Part shown: in pieces, positions 60,595 through 64,000 of the stretch
How positions within the stretch are numbered: position 1 is the stretch's first letter
How the letters are laid out: each line of letters starts with the position of its first letter
DNA from: CAZMGV01 sp964565925
GTDB lineage: Bacteria; JAGRBM01; JAHCIT01
Reading direction: 5' to 3'
Length of the DNA: 64,000 bases
NCBI GenBank assembly: GCA_964565925.1
Contig: CAZMGV010000018.1
Span: 16,813 to 80,812, forward strand
Notes under the pieces: generated by a model
Seen by the model: the letters and a program-made list of their open reading frames with translations, nothing else
What the model was told of the DNA's origin: nothing
The model's database searches: none
Position numbers and translations under genes: made by a program

Positions 60595-62568
60595 GTGGCG
60601 AACTACCTCGACACCGGCGCGATCCAGAAACGGCTGCAGGGCCGGGTCTGGCCGCTGGTCGCCGCGTTCGCCATTCCCGCGCTGCTGCTGGTGGGACGGC
60701 TGTTCTCCCTCCAGATCGTCCACCACGACCTCTACGTGGAACTCTCCCGCGACAACAAGCTCATCAGCGAGCGGCTGGCCGGTTACCGCGGCGTCATCAC
60801 CGACCGCCACGGCGTGATCCTGGCCGAATCCCGCGCGGCGTTTTCGCTCATGCTGATGCCCGACCAGTTCCGGGTGTCGAAGCACGACAGGCGGCACGCC
60901 GAAGAGGTGGAAGCCCTGATCGCCAGGGTCGCCTCGCTGATGGAGGACGACCCGGAGAATATCCGCAAGTTCCTTCGCCAGTGGAAGGGCCGCGACCAGT
61001 TCTTCTACCAGCCGTACAAGCGCGACCTCACCTGGGAGCAGATGTCGCGCATCGAGGAGGCGCACCTGCCCCCGGCCTATGCGTCCGTCGTGACGGACCC
61101 GGTGCGCGACTACCCGCTGGGCAAGAACCTGTCGCACGTGCTGGGTTACGTGGGCGAGGTCAGCGAAACGGAACTGGAAAAACTGAAGGAGAAATTCCCC
61201 GACAAGGACTACCGGCAGGGGGACTGGACAGGAAAGGCCGGCATCGAGCAGACGTTCGAGAAGGAACTCCGGGGCGTGACCGGCTACCGCGAGCGGATCG
61301 CCAACGCCCGCGGCGAACTGCTCGATCCCGCCCAGCTCTCCGAATTCGGCATCAAGGGCGAATATGTGCCGGCCCAGTCGGGCAACTCGCTGGCGCTCAC
61401 CATCGACGCCGAGCTCCAGGCCTACGCCTGGGACCGAATGAAGGACACGCTCGAAGGATCGCTCGTGGCGCTCGACCCCCGCAGCGGCGAGATCCTCGCC
61501 ATGGTCGACAAGCCGGGCTTCGATCCGAACCTTTTTTCCGCCGGCATCTCGCCCGCCATCTACCAGTCTCTGCTCAACGATCCGCAGCGGCCGCTGTTCT
61601 CGAGAACCGTGCAGGGACGCTATCCGCCCGGCTCCACCTACAAGATCGCCGTCGCCGCCGCGGGGCTCCAGGAAGGCGCCATCGGACCCAACACGACCTT
61701 CCTCTGCACCGGCAAGAAGAAGTTCGGCAACCGCGACTTCGCCTGCTGGAACAAGAACGGGCACGGCAGCCTCTCGGTCAAGAAGGCGATCCAGCAGAGC
61801 TGCGACGTTTTCTTTTACAACGTCGGCACGCAGGTCGGCATCGAGAAGCTCGCCTTCTGGTCCGAGCATTTCGGTCTGGGCCATCCGACCGGGATCGAGC
61901 TGCCGCACGAAACCTCCGGCGTGAACCCGAGCCCCGCGTGGAAGCAGAAAGTCCTCAAGCAGCCCTGGTACTGGGGCGAGCTGATCAGTTCGTCCATCGG
62001 ACAGGGCTACACGCTGATGAGCCCGCTCCAGGTCGCCAAGATGACCTCGGTGATCGCCTCGGGCGGCCGCGTGTTCAGGCCGCATCTGGTGAAGACGATC
62101 ATTCCGGGCGACGGAACGCCGGCCCACGACATTCCGAAAGACCCTGAAGAGGTCCTCAAGTTCGACAAGTCGGTGATCCAGGCGGTCCGCGAGGGGCTGC
62201 GCGCCGTCGTCAACGAACCGGGCGGCACCGCCGTCCGCAGCGCGTCCAAAGAGATCATCATCGCCGGCAAGACCGGAACCGCGCAGGTCTCCGCGATGGA
62301 GCTCCAGAAAAAATACAAGGAAAAGGGCGAAGAGCTGCCCTACGAACTGCGCGACCACGCCTGGTTCACCGCCTTCGCTCCGGCCGGCGACGACGAGACG
62401 CCCGAGATCGTCGTGACGACGCTGGTCGAGCACGGCGAGCACGGCAGCGGCGCCGCCGCCCCGGTCGTCCGCGACGTGATCGAGGCGTGGAAGCACATCA
62501 AGGAAGCGCGGCTGCTCAAGGCGAGCGCCCCGCCCGCGCCCGCGAGCGACGGGGAGCGCACGCCATGA
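60595..62568 (+). CDS. mrdA: Penicillin-binding protein 2 (elongation transpeptidase)
   Basis: This 657-residue class B PBP crosslinks peptidoglycan during elongation. It has an N-terminal membrane anchor (FAIPALLLVGRLFSLQIV), the YRGVITDRHG-type pedestal domain, and the transpeptidase motifs S347-T-Y-K350, SCD (in QQSCDVFFYN) and KTGT near 559. A GTG starts it 7 bases after mreD, and its stop overlaps rodA by ATGA. The C-terminus has a Pro/Ala-rich tail. Confidence 0.96.
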   Translation: MANYLDTGAIQKRLQGRVWPLVAAFAIPALLLVGRLFSLQIVHHDLYVELSRDNKLISERLAGYRGVITDRHGVILAESRAAFSLMLMPDQFRVSKHDRRHAEEVEALIARVASLMEDDPENIRKFLRQWKGRDQFFYQPYKRDLTWEQMSRIEEAHLPPAYASVVTDPVRDYPLGKNLSHVLGYVGEVSETELEKLKEKFPDKDYRQGDWTGKAGIEQTFEKELRGVTGYRERIANARGELLDPAQLSEFGIKGEYVPAQSGNSLALTIDAELQAYAWDRMKDTLEGSLVALDPRSGEILAMVDKPGFDPNLFSAGISPAIYQSLLNDPQRPLFSRTVQGRYPPGSTYKIAVAAAGLQEGAIGPNTTFLCTGKKKFGNRDFACWNKNGHGSLSVKKAIQQSCDVFFYNVGTQVGIEKLAFWSEHFGLGHPTGIELPHETSGVNPSPAWKQKVLKQPWYWGELISSSIGQGYTLMSPLQVAKMTSVIASGGRVFRPHLVKTIIPGDGTPAHDIPKDPEEVLKFDKSVIQAVREGLRAVVNEPGGTAVRSASKEIIIAGKTGTAQVSAMELQKKYKEKGEELPYELRDHAWFTAFAPAGDDETPEIVVTTLVEHGEHGSGAAAPVVRDVIEAWKHIKEARLLKASAPPAPASDGERTP

Positions 62569-63689
62569 AGACCGGCGAAGCCGCCTCGAAGCTCGACCGC
62601 TGGACCATCTGGTCGCTGGTGTTCATTTCCGCCTTCGCGGTGCTGAACCTGGCGAGCGCGGGCCAGACGCTTGCGGGCCGCCCGGTCTGGATCGCGCAGC
62701 TTGCGGCGATCCTTGCCGGCTGCCTGCTGTTCGTGATCGCGGCGTTTATCGAACTCACCACCATCGAGCGCTGGGCCTACTGGATCTACGCCGTCGGCAT
62801 CGGCCTCCTTGTCAGCGTCCACACGCTCGGGTTCAGCGCCGGCGGCGCCAAGAGCTGGCTGCGCTTTGGCACCGTGGGGCTCCAGCCGTCGGAGCCGATG
62901 AAGATATTGCTGATCGTGGCGCTGTCGCGACTGCTGATCCGGCAGGGGCTCGACCGTCCCGTGGGGCTCACGTCGATGCCCAAGATCCTGGCGCTCGTCA
63001 TTCCGCCGCTGGCGCTGATCCTGACGGAACCGGACGTCGGCACGGCGGTGCTTTATCTGGCCGTGATCGGAACGATGCTGCTGTATGTCGGGATCGACCG
63101 GACGCTGAAGCGGATCGTGATCGGCTCGACGCTCATCGTCGTCGGCGGGCTGTCGTTCTTCATCTTCGTGCTCGGCAAGAATCCGCTCCATTACCTTAAG
63201 GCCCACCACCGCAAGCGGCTCATCGCGCTGGTCGACCTCGAATCCGACCCCAAGGGCGTCGGCTACCAGCAGATCCAGGCGAAAATCGCCATCGGCTCCG
63301 GCGGCACCACCGGCGCCGGCTGGGCCAAGGGCCGCCAGAGCCAGTTCGCCTATGTGCCCAAACAGCACACCGACTTCGCCTTCTGCGTGCTGGCGGAGGA
63401 GTGGGGTTTCTTCGGCGCCATGGCCGTGATTGTCGCCTTCTGGATACTCATCATCCGGGGGGCGCAGACGGCGCGGGAATCCCGCGATCCGTTCGGGACG
63501 CTGATCTGCATCGGGGTTATCTCGCTCATCTTCTGGCACATGGTCATCAACCTGGGGATGAATCTGGCCGTGCTGCCCGTCATCGGTATCCCGCTGCCCG
63601 TCATGTCGGCGGGCGGCAGCTCCGTGCTGACGATCTTTTTAGGCATGGGATTCATCGCCAACGTCCACAAGGACCGGTTCCATTTTTAG
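62565..63689 (+). CDS. rodA: Peptidoglycan glycosyltransferase RodA
   Basis: This SEDS-family polymerase has 374 residues from ATG 62565 and about ten helices. SEDS motifs are visible: GGAKSWLRFG, LQPSEPMK, LILTEPDVGTA (GTA-type) and the C-terminal VIGIPLPVMSAGGSS. It works as the glycosyltransferase partner of the upstream PBP2. The gene overlaps mrdA by 4 bases. Confidence 0.96.
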   Translation: MKTGEAASKLDRWTIWSLVFISAFAVLNLASAGQTLAGRPVWIAQLAAILAGCLLFVIAAFIELTTIERWAYWIYAVGIGLLVSVHTLGFSAGGAKSWLRFGTVGLQPSEPMKILLIVALSRLLIRQGLDRPVGLTSMPKILALVIPPLALILTEPDVGTAVLYLAVIGTMLLYVGIDRTLKRIVIGSTLIVVGGLSFFIFVLGKNPLHYLKAHHRKRLIALVDLESDPKGVGYQQIQAKIAIGSGGTTGAGWAKGRQSQFAYVPKQHTDFAFCVLAEEWGFFGAMAVIVAFWILIIRGAQTARESRDPFGTLICIGVISLIFWHMVINLGMNLAVLPVIGIPLPVMSAGGSSVLTIFLGMGFIANVHKDRFHF

Positions 63690-64000
63690 AACAGAACCAG
63701 CTCATCAAATAACATATCTGTCAACCCCGCCCTCCGGATAAAACCGCCGTTTTGGCCCTGAATGGACCAAGCTGACCCAAGCTGGGCCTGGGACTGCGGG
63801 TTTCGCAGTTGACTCGAAAATCAGCCCTTTCAGGCGCACCCGGAAATGGACCAAGCAAAATATTTATCCTGAACCCTTCCGCGAAGTTGCGCGCCGTTTC
63901 CGCGTTAATACTGGATCGCGTTTTTATGGCCGCTATTAATAGTGAGTGAAGGTAAGTCTCCGTCCGGCGGACGAACCCGATGGTCCTGATAAGGGGCCCG
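63690..64000. other. Gene-free right end with repeated motifs
   Basis: No gene I can support starts here before the edge. The segment has two copies of ATGGACCAAGC (63762-63772 and 63846-63856), exactly 84 bases apart, and a hairpin ACTGCG-ggttt-CGCAGT at 63793-63809. Around 63857-63870 it becomes AT-rich (AAAATATTTATCC). This looks like a regulatory region for a gene beyond the window. Confidence 0.45.

Noticed and set aside
60556..62496. A 646-codon antisense frame overlapping mrdA
   Set aside because: Shadow of a conserved penicillin-binding protein.
63857..63900. Replication origin (DnaA boxes) in the AT-rich end
   Set aside because: The only candidate, TTATCCTGA, departs from the DnaA box and there is no cluster.
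1..64000. tRNA or rRNA genes
   Set aside because: I looked for T-loop sequences such as GTTCGAATC with flanking stems and for rRNA signatures and found none.

Overview
The window is about 64 kb of uniformly GC-rich, densely packed bacterial chromosome. It holds 49 protein genes and I see no rRNA, tRNA, CRISPR array, transposase or phage gene. The gene set points to a free-living Gram-negative bacterium: many lipoproteins, a BamD-like protein, a PpiD/SurA-type periplasmic isomerase, an RND-type permease, the rod-shape operon mreC-mreD-mrdA-rodA, UbiG and FeoAB. An NAD-type DNA ligase, a VKOR-DsbA fusion, an AtuA-like protein and a giant type I synthase fit one of the large-genome lineages once grouped as Deltaproteobacteria, but I cannot name the taxon from sequence alone.

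Layout. 1-10.8 kb: a truncated membrane glycosyltransferase-like gene, then a divergent chain of two lipoproteins, ligA and acylphosphatase; an isocitrate-dehydrogenase-like gene overlapping gluQ; a VKOR-DsbA disulfide oxidase; a metallo-beta-lactamase-fold hydrolase overlapping a methyltransferase. 11.1-22.3 kb: the centrepiece, a single 9.5-kb gene that joins every activity of a fatty-acid/polyketide synthase, including a FabK/PfaD-like enoyl reductase and its own phosphopantetheinyl transferase, followed by an acyl-CoA carboxylase carboxyltransferase that could supply its extender. 22.3-32.5 kb: mannose-1-phosphate guanylyltransferase framed by two unusual hairpin elements, an aminotransferase, speA, a delta-9-type desaturase, TPR and BamD-like proteins, and an AtuA-like gene with a FadR-like operator. 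32.5-46.7 kb: an orphan alpha-repeat protein, feoAB, an MFS transporter, HIT protein, TldD, UbiG-like methyltransferase, a Dph6-like ATPase, an RND/MMPL permease and an MFE-2-like dehydrogenase. 46.8-55.9 kb: a copper P-type ATPase, then a 3-kb block bounded by two inverted, almost identical 105-base hairpin elements and carrying CapA, a TumE/TumA-type toxin-antitoxin pair and a polyferredoxin; then a phospholipase-D-fold protein, a four-helix membrane protein that resembles a ligand-gated channel, and two conserved unknowns. 56-63.7 kb: rsmG, ppiD and the cell-elongation operon.

The most notable points are these. (1) The synthase appears to be a complete one-chain FAS/PKS with an integrated PPTase. 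(2) All three of its carrier domains have Thr at the position where the phosphopantetheine Ser is expected. (3) There are two families of long hairpin elements; in one, the loop core is conserved between copies while the arms differ but remain perfectly self-complementary. Several promoter or operator candidates are also reported: the toxin-antitoxin palindrome, the FadR-like site, and a Shine-Dalgarno hairpin between two coupled lipoprotein genes.
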